From contig CAKQSV010000003.1 of the NCBI GenBank assembly GCA_934273635.1, forward strand, positions 62,001 to 126,000: a DNA stretch of 64,000 bases, read 5' to 3'. Below, piece after piece: positions 8,349-16,727 of the stretch. Made by a program: the position numbers and the translations under genes. How positions within the stretch are numbered: position 1 is the stretch's first letter; each line of letters begins with the position of its first letter. The notes below the pieces were generated by a model that saw nothing but the letters and a program-made list of their open reading frames with translations, was not told where the DNA came from and did no database searches. The stretch comes from an uncultured Alphaproteobacteria bacterium. GTDB lineage: Bacteria; Pseudomonadota; Alphaproteobacteria; RF32; CAG-239.

Positions 8349-8515
8349 TGGAAGTTGAGGACTATATAGAGAATAGTGCGACATATTAACCGGATAGTCT
8401 TTCGGTTTATTTTGCCACCTTCCAGCCATATAACCAAAAGGCATGCAATTTATCGTCTTTACACTGACGCTCTATTGGATTCTCACAACCAAGGCAGCGC
8501 TAACTGCTCCACTTC
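8325..8515 (-). ncRNA. Putative structured small RNA, 6S-like topology
   Basis: This 310-nt gap between nagZ and malQ has its own minus-strand promoter (TTGACT, 16 nt, TATTCT), no convincing ORF, and a rho-independent terminator at its end, giving an RNA of about 190 nt. The predicted 5' end (GAAGUGGAG) can pair with CUCAACUUC just before the terminator (8 of 9 positions). This end-closing stem with a large interior is how 6S RNA is built, and the length fits. GGUUGUGAG inside loosely recalls the 6S GGUUGGUGAG segment. I could not confirm the 6S identity; it may be another regulatory RNA. Confidence 0.5.
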
Positions 8516-8517
8516 TA

Positions 8518-8545
8518 AGAATACATAAAATATTGCATAAGTCAA
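8518..8545 (-). promoter_or_regulatory. Promoter of the putative small RNA
   Basis: On the minus strand, -35 TTGACT (8545-8540) and -10 TATTCT (8523-8518) with a 16-nt spacer. It lies just downstream of the malQ terminator, so the RNA is an independent unit. Confidence 0.55.
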
Positions 8546-8577
8546 AGCCTAAAATTGATTATTTCATAACTAAATGC

Positions 8578-8610
8578 AAAAAAAGCGCAATAATTATATA
8601 ATTACTGCGC
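8578..8610 (-). terminator. Terminator of the glgB-glgX-malQ operon
   Basis: On the minus strand, a 12-bp near-perfect stem (GCGCAGTAATTA with TAATTATTGCGC, one G-T pair) is followed by seven T, about 20 nt after the malQ stop. Confidence 0.9.
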
Positions 8611-8631
8611 TTTAGCCTTTCAATATCCTGT

Positions 8632-10779
8632 TTATCTTTCGGCTTTTATAGATGCTATATTTCTGATATAAGCCCTATCGCCCTCAAGTTTTTCTAACGA
8701 TACGGGCAATTTGCGCCGCCAATTGGGATGTTTGTCAATATCCGTCCCCGGGAGATTCTGCAATTTTTCAACGTGCAAAATATCTTCCAACTGCGCCAAA
8801 AAGACTTTGGACGCCGATTTTGCCACATAGCGGTTGACAGCTTCTTCAATGCCCTCAGGGTAAGCCTCGCCATAGAGATAATCACCCTTGCGGCGGTTAT
8901 CCTCCGGCCACACACCACTACCATCAAGCGCTTTCAGCAACAGACGGCGGTCGGTTTCGCGTTTGTGATAAGCGGCGGTCGTGTCTTCGGCACTGACGAG
9001 TTTGAGGTCTTTCATTAACGCCAAATCGTAGCCAAACCACCACATACGCAACGGGCTCATATCGTGCGTGCCTACCGAGGTAAACGCCTTTTCAGGGTAT
9101 TCACTCGGCGCGCAGAAATCGCCCCACCCCGAATCCTTGCGCTCTGCCCACAAAACGCTCAGCGAATAAATGCGTTTGTCTTGTAAAGCCTCTAAGAATC
9201 CTTCAGGCACGTTGCCAATGCTCTCGCCCACGATATGACACTGATTGAGGCAGCTCTCAATCGCCAAAATGTTCATCATATCCTTGAAGTTGTAGTAGAT
9301 ATAAGTACCAAAATCCTCACTGTCTGGAATAACATATAATCTCATCAATCCCATAACGTGGTCAATGCGCAAGGCGCCGGCATTGTGCATATTGGCTCTT
9401 AAAATTTTGATAAACGGCTCATACGCGGCATCTTTCAAAACATAGGGATTAAACGCGCCAAGGCACCATCTTTGACCGGTGGTAAAAAAGGCATCAGGCG
9501 GAGCGCCGGCGCCGCTTTCTTTGATGAACAAATCGTTTTCAGCCCAAAGTTCGGCGCTGTCTTTGCCGACACCGACCGCCAAATCGCGATACAATCCGAC
9601 TTTTAGCCCGCACTTGTCAATCAAAGCGCAAGCCTGATTGAACTGTCTGTCAGCTTCAAACTGCATAAATTTAAAAAATTCAAAACGCTCGGCATTGGCC
9701 GCGCAATAGTCTTTGACCGCCTTGGATGACGGGTTGCGGAACTCGGGTTCCCAAGAGTTCCAACCGCCCCATGACTGTTGATGTTTGTCGGTATAAAGCA
9801 GTTGAAACGCCGCCAGTTTATCCAAATCTTCGCCGTATTGCGCACAAAAAGCTTTATAATCCTGCTGGCGGTCATAGTTTTTCTCGGCACGGAAGCGCGC
9901 GTAGGCTTTCTCAAGCATTTTGACTTTCAGCGGATAGACCTCTTCATACTTAATCAACTCGCTGCCGCGCAACTCCTGCAATTTGCCTTCAAGCCCTTGC
10001 ATATCCTCAGCCCTAAACTCCGGCACGCGCTCAACGTCAATATAAATCGGGTTGAGAAACAAACGGCTGATAGAACAATACGGGCTCGCGTTTTCAGGAA
10101 AATCGTGCATTAGCACGTTCAGCGGATTAAGCCCGATAACATCGGCGCCGCAACGACCGCAGATTTTGATAAACTCCGCCAAATCGGTAAAGTCGCCAAC
10201 ACCCCAGTTGCGCTCGCTGCGAACCGAATAAAGCTGCAAAGCATAACCCCAAACTTTAGAGTTGCGAATCACCGGATTTTCATAACAGCTATCGGGAGCG
10301 ACCGCCAACACCATTTTATATTTGTTGCCGCTAATTTCTAAATTTACATCATAGTAACCAACCGCCAACTGATTGTAGATTTTGAAACTCCATTTGATAT
10401 ATTCCGTTTTGCCAATCATCCGGCGTTCTTTGGTGTCAAAAATCTGAAAATTAACATCTTCAACCTGACCGGTTTGACGATTGCTCAGGCTGAACTTGAA
10501 CTCAGACGGAGCGACATCGGAGGCGACAACAGCGTCAAACCAAATGTCGGCGCAGCTCACAACGTTAATGCTCTCAAGCGTTTTTTGCCAACGACGTTTA
10601 TCAAAGTCAGCCAACGACTTGGTTATCTCTTCATCGGTACCGGCTTTATAACCCAACTTTTCAGCAAAAAAGCGCACAACTTTGTCTTCAACCTTATATT
10701 CCTTAGGAACAAGACCGCCGTCTCTGAACGAGGTGGCTATACCTAACTTATCAGCAAGCTGCTGCAACAATCCGTTCAT
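8632..10779 (-). CDS. malQ: 4-alpha-glucanotransferase (amylomaltase, GH77)
   Basis: A 715-residue GH77 enzyme that disproportionates linear maltodextrins, making longer chains and glucose from those released by the debranching enzyme. Family motifs: SVRSERNWGVGDFTDL, IGLNPLNVLMHDFP, the nucleophile region LRIDHVMGLMRLY, the acid/base region GESIGNVPEG, and VGTHDMSPLRMWW. It has the extended N-terminal region (about 150 residues) typical of bacterial MalQ. It is the last gene of the glgB-glgX-malQ operon, 9 nt after glgX, and is followed by a strong terminator. The operon context makes glycogen breakdown and remodelling more likely than uptake of external maltose. Confidence 0.94.
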   Translation of the reverse strand: MNGLLQQLADKLGIATSFRDGGLVPKEYKVEDKVVRFFAEKLGYKAGTDEEITKSLADFDKRRWQKTLESINVVSCADIWFDAVVASDVAPSEFKFSLSNRQTGQVEDVNFQIFDTKERRMIGKTEYIKWSFKIYNQLAVGYYDVNLEISGNKYKMVLAVAPDSCYENPVIRNSKVWGYALQLYSVRSERNWGVGDFTDLAEFIKICGRCGADVIGLNPLNVLMHDFPENASPYCSISRLFLNPIYIDVERVPEFRAEDMQGLEGKLQELRGSELIKYEEVYPLKVKMLEKAYARFRAEKNYDRQQDYKAFCAQYGEDLDKLAAFQLLYTDKHQQSWGGWNSWEPEFRNPSSKAVKDYCAANAERFEFFKFMQFEADRQFNQACALIDKCGLKVGLYRDLAVGVGKDSAELWAENDLFIKESGAGAPPDAFFTTGQRWCLGAFNPYVLKDAAYEPFIKILRANMHNAGALRIDHVMGLMRLYVIPDSEDFGTYIYYNFKDMMNILAIESCLNQCHIVGESIGNVPEGFLEALQDKRIYSLSVLWAERKDSGWGDFCAPSEYPEKAFTSVGTHDMSPLRMWWFGYDLALMKDLKLVSAEDTTAAYHKRETDRRLLLKALDGSGVWPEDNRRKGDYLYGEAYPEGIEEAVNRYVAKSASKVFLAQLEDILHVEKLQNLPGTDIDKHPNWRRKLPVSLEKLEGDRAYIRNIASIKAER

Positions 10780-10788
10780 AAAAATCTC

Positions 10789-12867
10789 CTAATTTTTAAT
10801 TTCAAATAATAAAACACTCCACGCCGGAACTTGGATAACGCTTCCGGAGCTGATTTTCTTTTCGTTCTCGAATTTGGCGGAGCTGTCAACTAACAGGTTC
10901 CAACCGCCGCGACCACCGATACTGGGCAGTTGCCAATCCAAACTATAAAAGTTGGCATTAAAAATACACATATAAAACTTGTTGTCGGCATAAACGCAAT
11001 ATGCCAGTGCCCGACGATTGCCGTCATGCCAATCGTCACCGCTCATCTCTGCTCCGCGCTCGTTATACCAACTGATGTCTTTGACGCCCTCGCTCACCTC
11101 TTTACCGCTGAAAAAATGACGGCGGTTGAAAATCGGATTAGAGCGACGAATCCGAATCAATTTCGCCACAAAATCCGCCAACTCCAGATTGCGTTCCGAC
11201 AGTGCCTCCCACGCAATCCACGTCAGCACATTATCCTGACAATAGGGATTATTATTGCCATACTGAGGCTGTGCAAACTCGTCTCCGGCAACCAACATCG
11301 GCGTGCCGAACGACAGCAACAAGGTTGCTAACATGGCGCGCATACGGCAATAGCGATTATCAATAATCTGGCGGTTGTCGGTCTCGCCCTCGGCGCCCGA
11401 GTTCCAACTCCAGTTACTGTCGGTGCCGTCGCAGTTATTTTCGCCATTGCTTTGGTTGTGCTTGCAGTTATAGCTAACCAAATCGTGCAGGTTGAAACCA
11501 TCGTGCGCCGTGATGAAATTAACACTACTCCAAATATCGCGATTGTGATAATTAAACACATCGCTTGAACCGGCCAAGCGGCTTGCCAATTCTGCCGTTT
11601 GATACTGGTCGCCTTTCCAAAAACGGCGGACGACATCGCGGTATTTATCGTTCCACTCTGCCCAACCTGACGGAAAAGCCCCCACTTGATAACCGGCATA
11701 GCCGATATCCCACGGCTCGGCAATCAGCTTAACCTGTTTGAGCACCCTATCTTGCGCTACGGCATATAAAAAACCGCTTTGTTGCGTGAAGCCCCTATCA
11801 ATACGGCTCAGGGTTGGCGCTAGGTCAAAACGGAATCCGTCAACGTGCATTTGCTCCACCCAATAGCGCAACGAATCCATTACCAACTCCAACACATAGC
11901 GGTTTTGCAGGTTGAAACTGGCGCCGCAGCCGGTGCTGTCGTAATAATAACGGCGGTTGTCGGGGTTGAGCACATAATACGAGCTGTTGTCTATGCCGCG
12001 ATAACAAAGCGTCGGGCCAAGTTGGTTGCCCTCGCCGGTGTGGTTATACACCACATCCAACAGCACCTCGATGTTTTGCGCGTGCAGTTTTTTGACCAAC
12101 TGTTTGAACTCGTCAATATTGTCCTGATAAAGATAATGCTGTTCGGGCGCAAAAAAGCTAAAGCTCTCGTAGCCCCAATAATTATCCTTAATGTAGCCTT
12201 TTTTATGACGGTTGCCCATAAACGCGTGAATTGGTAAAAACTCAACCGCGGTTATGCCTAAGTTGTGCAAATGCTTGATAACGGCGTCGCGTCCAAAACC
12301 CGCAAAGCGTCCTCGTTCGGCATCGGGAATCTGAGGATGAAGTTTGGTGTAGCCGCGCAAGTGTGTCTCATAAATCACCGAATTTTCCATCGGGTGCGCG
12401 GGGTGTTTATCCTCGCCCCAATCAAAGGCGTTGTCATCCACCACCACCGACTTAGGCACATAGGGCGCGCTGTCTAGCGGTGAAAACGACAAGTCTTTAT
12501 CCGGACTATCCCAATCGTAACCAAAAATTGCCTTATGCCAAATCAGTTTGCCGACCAGTTTTTTGCCGTACGGGTCATACAACAATTTGTTAGGATTAAA
12601 GCGCAAGCCTTCTTCGGGTTTATACTGTCCATAGACGCGGTAGCCATACACCTGCCCCACGCTCGCGCCCTCAAGGTATATATGCCAAATGTTATTGTCA
12701 TTTTCGGCAATCTCGTAGCGCTCCAGTTCGGTTGAGCCGGACTCGTCAAACAGGCATAATTCTACCTTTTCGGCATGAGCCGAAAACAATGCAAAGTTCA
12801 CGCCCTTTGCATCGGGCGTTGACCCCAACGGATAAGTTTTTCCGCTTAATGTTTTGAACTTTGACAT
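10789..12867 (-). CDS. glgX: Glycogen debranching enzyme (GH13)
   Basis: A 692-residue GH13/isoamylase-type enzyme that hydrolyses alpha-1,6 branches left after phosphorylase action. The N-terminal CBM48-like domain has YPLGSTPDAKGVNFALFS. Catalytic regions: DVVYNHTGEGN, DGFRFDLAP with the nucleophile Asp, LIAEPWDIG with the acid/base Glu, and ITAHDGFNLHDL. Length and order match GlgX. It is the middle gene of the operon, 15 nt after glgB and 9 nt before malQ. It probably supplies linear malto-oligosaccharides to MalQ. Confidence 0.95.
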   Translation of the reverse strand: MSKFKTLSGKTYPLGSTPDAKGVNFALFSAHAEKVELCLFDESGSTELERYEIAENDNNIWHIYLEGASVGQVYGYRVYGQYKPEEGLRFNPNKLLYDPYGKKLVGKLIWHKAIFGYDWDSPDKDLSFSPLDSAPYVPKSVVVDDNAFDWGEDKHPAHPMENSVIYETHLRGYTKLHPQIPDAERGRFAGFGRDAVIKHLHNLGITAVEFLPIHAFMGNRHKKGYIKDNYWGYESFSFFAPEQHYLYQDNIDEFKQLVKKLHAQNIEVLLDVVYNHTGEGNQLGPTLCYRGIDNSSYYVLNPDNRRYYYDSTGCGASFNLQNRYVLELVMDSLRYWVEQMHVDGFRFDLAPTLSRIDRGFTQQSGFLYAVAQDRVLKQVKLIAEPWDIGYAGYQVGAFPSGWAEWNDKYRDVVRRFWKGDQYQTAELASRLAGSSDVFNYHNRDIWSSVNFITAHDGFNLHDLVSYNCKHNQSNGENNCDGTDSNWSWNSGAEGETDNRQIIDNRYCRMRAMLATLLLSFGTPMLVAGDEFAQPQYGNNNPYCQDNVLTWIAWEALSERNLELADFVAKLIRIRRSNPIFNRRHFFSGKEVSEGVKDISWYNERGAEMSGDDWHDGNRRALAYCVYADNKFYMCIFNANFYSLDWQLPSIGGRGGWNLLVDSSAKFENEKKISSGSVIQVPAWSVLLFEIKN

Positions 12868-12882
12868 TGTTTTCTCTCCTGA

Positions 12883-15081
12883 TTATCTGATCGGTTTGAG
12901 AACAATAGTCGCCAACGGCGGCACGGTGACTTCAAGCGTATATGGTTTGCAATTCCACTCACCGTCATGCGCCTCAAGCACGCCTTCGTTTTTAACGCCG
13001 CTACCCCAGTAATTTTTATCATCACTGTTGAAAATTTCCTGATAGCCGCATTTTTCGTTCACACCGATTTTATGCGCCGTACGCACAACCGGTGTAAAGT
13101 TACAAATCACAATCATATAATCCGCCGGATTATGCCCCTTACGGATATAAGAAATGATGCTGTCGTCAGCGTTGGAGTGCTCAATCCACTCAAAACCGCG
13201 GTAGTCAAAATCAACCTCGTAAAACGCCGGATTGCCCTTATACATCAGGTTCAAATCACGCACGCAATTTTGCATACCCTTATACATCGGATAATCCAAC
13301 AAATGCCAACGCAGGCTGTCTTCAGAGTTCCACTCCCAATCTTGTCCGAACTCACAGCCCATAAACAGCAACTTCTTCCCAGGGTGGGTATACATAAAGC
13401 CGTAATAAGCGCGCAGGTTGGCAAACTTTTGCCACTCGTCCCCAGGCATTTTGCCAAGCATTGAACCTTTGCCATGCACGACCTCATCGTGAGAAATCGG
13501 CAAGATAAAGTTTTCATTAAAGGCATAAAGCAGACCAAACGTCAGCATACCGTGATGATATTTGCGGTGGATTGGCTCGTGAGAAATGTATTTGAGCGTG
13601 TCGTTCATCCAACCCATATTCCATTTATAACCGAATCCAAGTCCGCCCATTGATGTCGGACGAGAGACCATCGGCCACGCGGTCGACTCTTCGGCGCAGG
13701 TGCAAGCGCCCTTGCACTGACCATAAACCAGCTCGTTCATTTTGCGCAAAAACGAGATAGCCTCGATATTTTCATTACCACCGTAGATATTGGGAATCCA
13801 CTCGCCGTTTTTGCGGGAGTAATCCAAATAAAGCATTGAGGCAACCGCGTCGACACGTAAGCCGTCAATATGATATTCCTTCAGCCAATACAAGGCGCTG
13901 GCGCACAAAAAGTTGCAAACTTCGGTGCGACCGTAGTTATAAATTTTTGTTCCCCAATCCAAGTGCTCGCCCTTGCGCGGGTCGGCGTGCTCGTATAAGT
14001 GCGTGCCGTCAAACTCAATCAGTCCGTGAGCGTCTTTCGGGAAGTGTGCCGGAACCCAGTCCATAATCACCGAGATACCGGCCTGATGAAACTTGTCTAT
14101 CATATAACGCAAATCGTCCGGCGTGCCAAAACGACTGGTGGGTGCGAACATACCAATCACCTGATAGCCCCAAGAACAATCTAACGGGTGTTCGGCAAGC
14201 GGTAAAAACTCAACATGGGTAAAGCCCATATTGCAGACATAAGGCACCAGATAGTCAGCCATTTCGCGATAAGTCAAAAACTCTTTGCCATCTTTGCCTT
14301 TGCGACGCCATGAACCGAGGTGGACCTCATAAATCGACATCGGCTTATCAAAAGTGCTGTTTTCCTCGCGGTTATCCATCCATGATTTATCGTGCCAATC
14401 ATAGTGGTTGAGGTCATAGACGACCGACGCGGTTTTCGGGCGAACTTCGCTCCAGAATCCGACAGGATCAGACTTGGTTAAAATGTAATCTTCTTGGGTT
14501 TTGATTTCATATTTATAAATCTCACCCTCGCCAATGTTGGGGATAAAAACATCCCACACGCCGCAGTTGTGGTGTTTGCGCATGGCGTTAATACGTCCGT
14601 CCCAGTTGTTGAAATTACCGATGACAGACACACGTTTGGCATTGGGCGCCCACACGGCAAACGCCACACCCTTAACGCCGTTGATTTCCATAACATGCGC
14701 GCCGAGTTTTTTATACATTTCAAGGTGATTGCCTTCCGCCAACAAATAAACATCAATATCCCCAAGGGTGGAAGGAAAAGCATACACATCAGCGTGCTCA
14801 AACTTTTCGCCTTTATCATTTTCGGTACGGAAGCGATAGTCAAAACTCTCCACCGCGCCGAAGTTTATTTGAAAGAATCCTCTGTCATCAAGTTTGGTCA
14901 TATAGCCCAGAGACGAACCGTCGGTTTTGATAACTTCTATTGACGCGGCGTGCGGGTCATAGGCGCGGATAAAAATCTCTTTACTGCCCTTATCCTTATG
15001 GATACCCAACACTGAAAACACGTTGCCGTGATCGCCGTTGATAACGGCTTCCATCTCTGCTTTTGATAATAAATTTTCCAT
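12883..15081 (-). CDS. glgB: 1,4-alpha-glucan branching enzyme (GH13)
   Basis: A 732-residue GlgB of usual length that introduces alpha-1,6 branches into glycogen. It has an N-terminal carbohydrate-binding region with the second CBM48 motif VWAPNAKRVSVIGNFNNWDG, then the GH13 barrel: DGLRVDAVASMLYLDYSRK (nucleophile), CAEESTAWP (acid/base) and LPISHDEVVHGKGS. AGGGGG precedes the ATG. It is the first gene of the operon with glgX and malQ; glgA, glgC and glgP are not in the window, so synthesis and phosphorolysis genes must lie elsewhere. Confidence 0.96.
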   Translation of the reverse strand: MENLLSKAEMEAVINGDHGNVFSVLGIHKDKGSKEIFIRAYDPHAASIEVIKTDGSSLGYMTKLDDRGFFQINFGAVESFDYRFRTENDKGEKFEHADVYAFPSTLGDIDVYLLAEGNHLEMYKKLGAHVMEINGVKGVAFAVWAPNAKRVSVIGNFNNWDGRINAMRKHHNCGVWDVFIPNIGEGEIYKYEIKTQEDYILTKSDPVGFWSEVRPKTASVVYDLNHYDWHDKSWMDNREENSTFDKPMSIYEVHLGSWRRKGKDGKEFLTYREMADYLVPYVCNMGFTHVEFLPLAEHPLDCSWGYQVIGMFAPTSRFGTPDDLRYMIDKFHQAGISVIMDWVPAHFPKDAHGLIEFDGTHLYEHADPRKGEHLDWGTKIYNYGRTEVCNFLCASALYWLKEYHIDGLRVDAVASMLYLDYSRKNGEWIPNIYGGNENIEAISFLRKMNELVYGQCKGACTCAEESTAWPMVSRPTSMGGLGFGYKWNMGWMNDTLKYISHEPIHRKYHHGMLTFGLLYAFNENFILPISHDEVVHGKGSMLGKMPGDEWQKFANLRAYYGFMYTHPGKKLLFMGCEFGQDWEWNSEDSLRWHLLDYPMYKGMQNCVRDLNLMYKGNPAFYEVDFDYRGFEWIEHSNADDSIISYIRKGHNPADYMIVICNFTPVVRTAHKIGVNEKCGYQEIFNSDDKNYWGSGVKNEGVLEAHDGEWNCKPYTLEVTVPPLATIVLKPIR

Positions 15082-15261
15082 ATACTAGCCCCCTAATAGA
15101 CTATTAAAAACATAATTAGACTTGATGATAATAATCATGCGCATATTTTATATATACCCACTTTAAAAACAATCTATAAATTCTTATCATTTTAAATGCA
15201 AGCAAATATCTGCGTTCTCCAACTTTATTTTATTTTAAGGATAAAAAACAACGATTTGTAG

Positions 15262-15289
15262 TTGACGTATTTATTTTTGATTGTATAGT
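15262..15289 (+). promoter_or_regulatory. Promoter of the DUF2934 mini-gene
   Basis: -35 TTGACG at 15262-15267 and -10 TATAGT at 15284-15289 with a 16-nt spacer, about 40 nt before the start codon. Confidence 0.55.
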
Positions 15290-15330
15290 TATCTTGTTAT
15301 CTAACAATTTTTTATTATTTGGAGTTAGTT

Positions 15331-15537
15331 ATGGCAAATAAACTTAATGAAAATTCTATCAGAGAAGCCGCTTATTATCTGTGGCAGAATGCCGGTTGCC
15401 CGCAAGGTAATGACGAATATTTCTGGTCTCAGGCTGTTGAACAGTTGAGCCCGAAATCTTCTACAAAAAAATCTTCGAGCAAGGTTTCTGCAAGCAGCAC
15501 TTCTTCTGCTAAAAAGTCTTCTAAAAAATCTAAGTAA
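15331..15537 (+). CDS. DUF2934-type small protein with basic tail
   Basis: A 68-residue protein starting at the ATG at 15331, 6 nt after GGAG. Residues 5-40 (IREAAYYLWQNAGCPQGNDEYFWSQA) match the DUF2934 pattern IR..AY.LW...G.P.G....W..A. The last 28 residues are a Lys/Ser-rich tail, suggesting nucleic-acid contact (inference). It is monocistronic: its own promoter upstream and a terminator 30 nt downstream. It is divergent from glgB. DUF2934 proteins are often small, abundant and of unknown function. Confidence 0.8.
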   Translation: MANKLNENSIREAAYYLWQNAGCPQGNDEYFWSQAVEQLSPKSSTKKSSSKVSASSTSSAKKSSKKSK

Positions 15538-15566
15538 TTTTTTAAGAAGATTTGGATTTATCACAC

Positions 15567-15598
15567 AAAAAACTCTGCTTTATCAGCAGAGTTTTTTT
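15567..15598. terminator. Bidirectional terminator
   Basis: Stem AACTCTGCT/AGCAGAGTT (15571-15579 with 15585-15593), flanked by A on the left and seven T on the right. It ends the DUF2934 transcript and could also stop leftward read-through from the methyltransferase gene. Confidence 0.85.
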
Positions 15599-15689
15599 GT
15601 TGTTGCGGAGGGGTGGAAAAGGCATAATTTACACATTTTGGCAATGTGTTAGCGTTAAGCATATACCTAGACGCTCCTTCGTGCCACGT

Positions 15690-16727
15690 TCAATTTTTGC
15701 ATTTTACAACATAAAGATGTTCATTAACTGTATTATTACTGTTTTTATAATGTCTGTGTTCATTGTCTAATTCTGTTCTAAAACGCCTGTATTCTTTTAT
15801 GTATTCTTCAACATCGCCTTTAGCTTCTAAAATTTTCAATATTCTGTCCCTAGAAATTATGCCTTCATCATTATAACTTAGTACTATGTATTTTACTTTC
15901 GCATGCTCAATAAGATCCTCTAGTGTTTCAGCTGCTTTTGCTTTTTTACAGTACAAAGACTTTTTATCACTATAATCTCTTTGTCCTGTTTTTCCCCTTA
16001 GATCTTGCTTATCCCAAACGGCAAGTGTTTCTAGAACATGAAAATTAGAAGCATATTGTCTTTCGTTATAGGGCGGATCCAAATATAGTATATCACCTTT
16101 GATTTCCCGTATAAGCTTGTTTGCATCTTCTTGTCTCACTAAATTTTCCTTATTATTTGAACTTATTTTAGGCAACTCCACATGAATAGGTTTTAGAGCC
16201 ATTGACCTCCATATTTTTAAATATGCCCCATATGTGCCCGATATATTTGCAACAAAATCGACCGCATCAATCAGAGATGAAAGCAAAATATAATATTCTG
16301 ACTCAGATATTTTTTGTGTGATATACCATTCCTCAATTTGTTCTCTCATTGCATCAATTCGTAATGCATTACTGTCAGAAAAATATTGCCGATTATATTT
16401 TCCAGATGGAGCAAAATTTTCAAAAAAATATCCTTTTTTTATCAATCGAGGATTGTTTAATATATCCAATACACCTTCTATTCCTGAAGAAGATATCTTA
16501 TGATATTTGGGCATATGGTTTGCCTCTATCAAAGCATATTGAACTATATATGAATATGTCATAATATCATTGGCTATCACCCTCAATCCTTTCTGTTTGA
16601 AATATGTTCCAACAGCTCCTGTTCCCCCAAAGATATCAATAAGCGTTCCTGAACAACATATTCCGCTGTGCTGGATTGAACTTTGAATAAATTCAAGCAA
16701 TCGTGTTTTATTACCTATATATTTCAC
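15690..16727 (-). CDS. D12-class N6-adenine DNA methyltransferase
   Basis: A 345-residue enzyme. The N-terminal MKYIGNKTRLLEFI is the usual opening of D12/Dam-like methyltransferases, with AdoMet motif I DIFGGTGAVG at residues 31-40 and catalytic DPPYNERQY at 217-225. It methylates adenine in a specific DNA site. It is the last gene of an AT-rich three-gene cassette: its start overlaps the stop of the 687-residue neighbour by 4 nt, and a second, differently built methyltransferase is the first gene. Two methyltransferases with one nuclease is typical of type II(S) systems with asymmetric sites, each enzyme protecting one strand. The target sequence is unknown. Confidence 0.9.
   Translation of the reverse strand: MKYIGNKTRLLEFIQSSIQHSGICCSGTLIDIFGGTGAVGTYFKQKGLRVIANDIMTYSYIVQYALIEANHMPKYHKISSSGIEGVLDILNNPRLIKKGYFFENFAPSGKYNRQYFSDSNALRIDAMREQIEEWYITQKISESEYYILLSSLIDAVDFVANISGTYGAYLKIWRSMALKPIHVELPKISSNNKENLVRQEDANKLIREIKGDILYLDPPYNERQYASNFHVLETLAVWDKQDLRGKTGQRDYSDKKSLYCKKAKAAETLEDLIEHAKVKYIVLSYNDEGIISRDRILKILEAKGDVEEYIKEYRRFRTELDNEHRHYKNSNNTVNEHLYVVKCKN

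Noticed and set aside
8325..8515. SRP RNA, tmRNA or RNase P identity for the small RNA
   Set aside because: The 4.5S core GGAAGGAAGCAGCC is absent, and the length is too short for tmRNA or RNase P.
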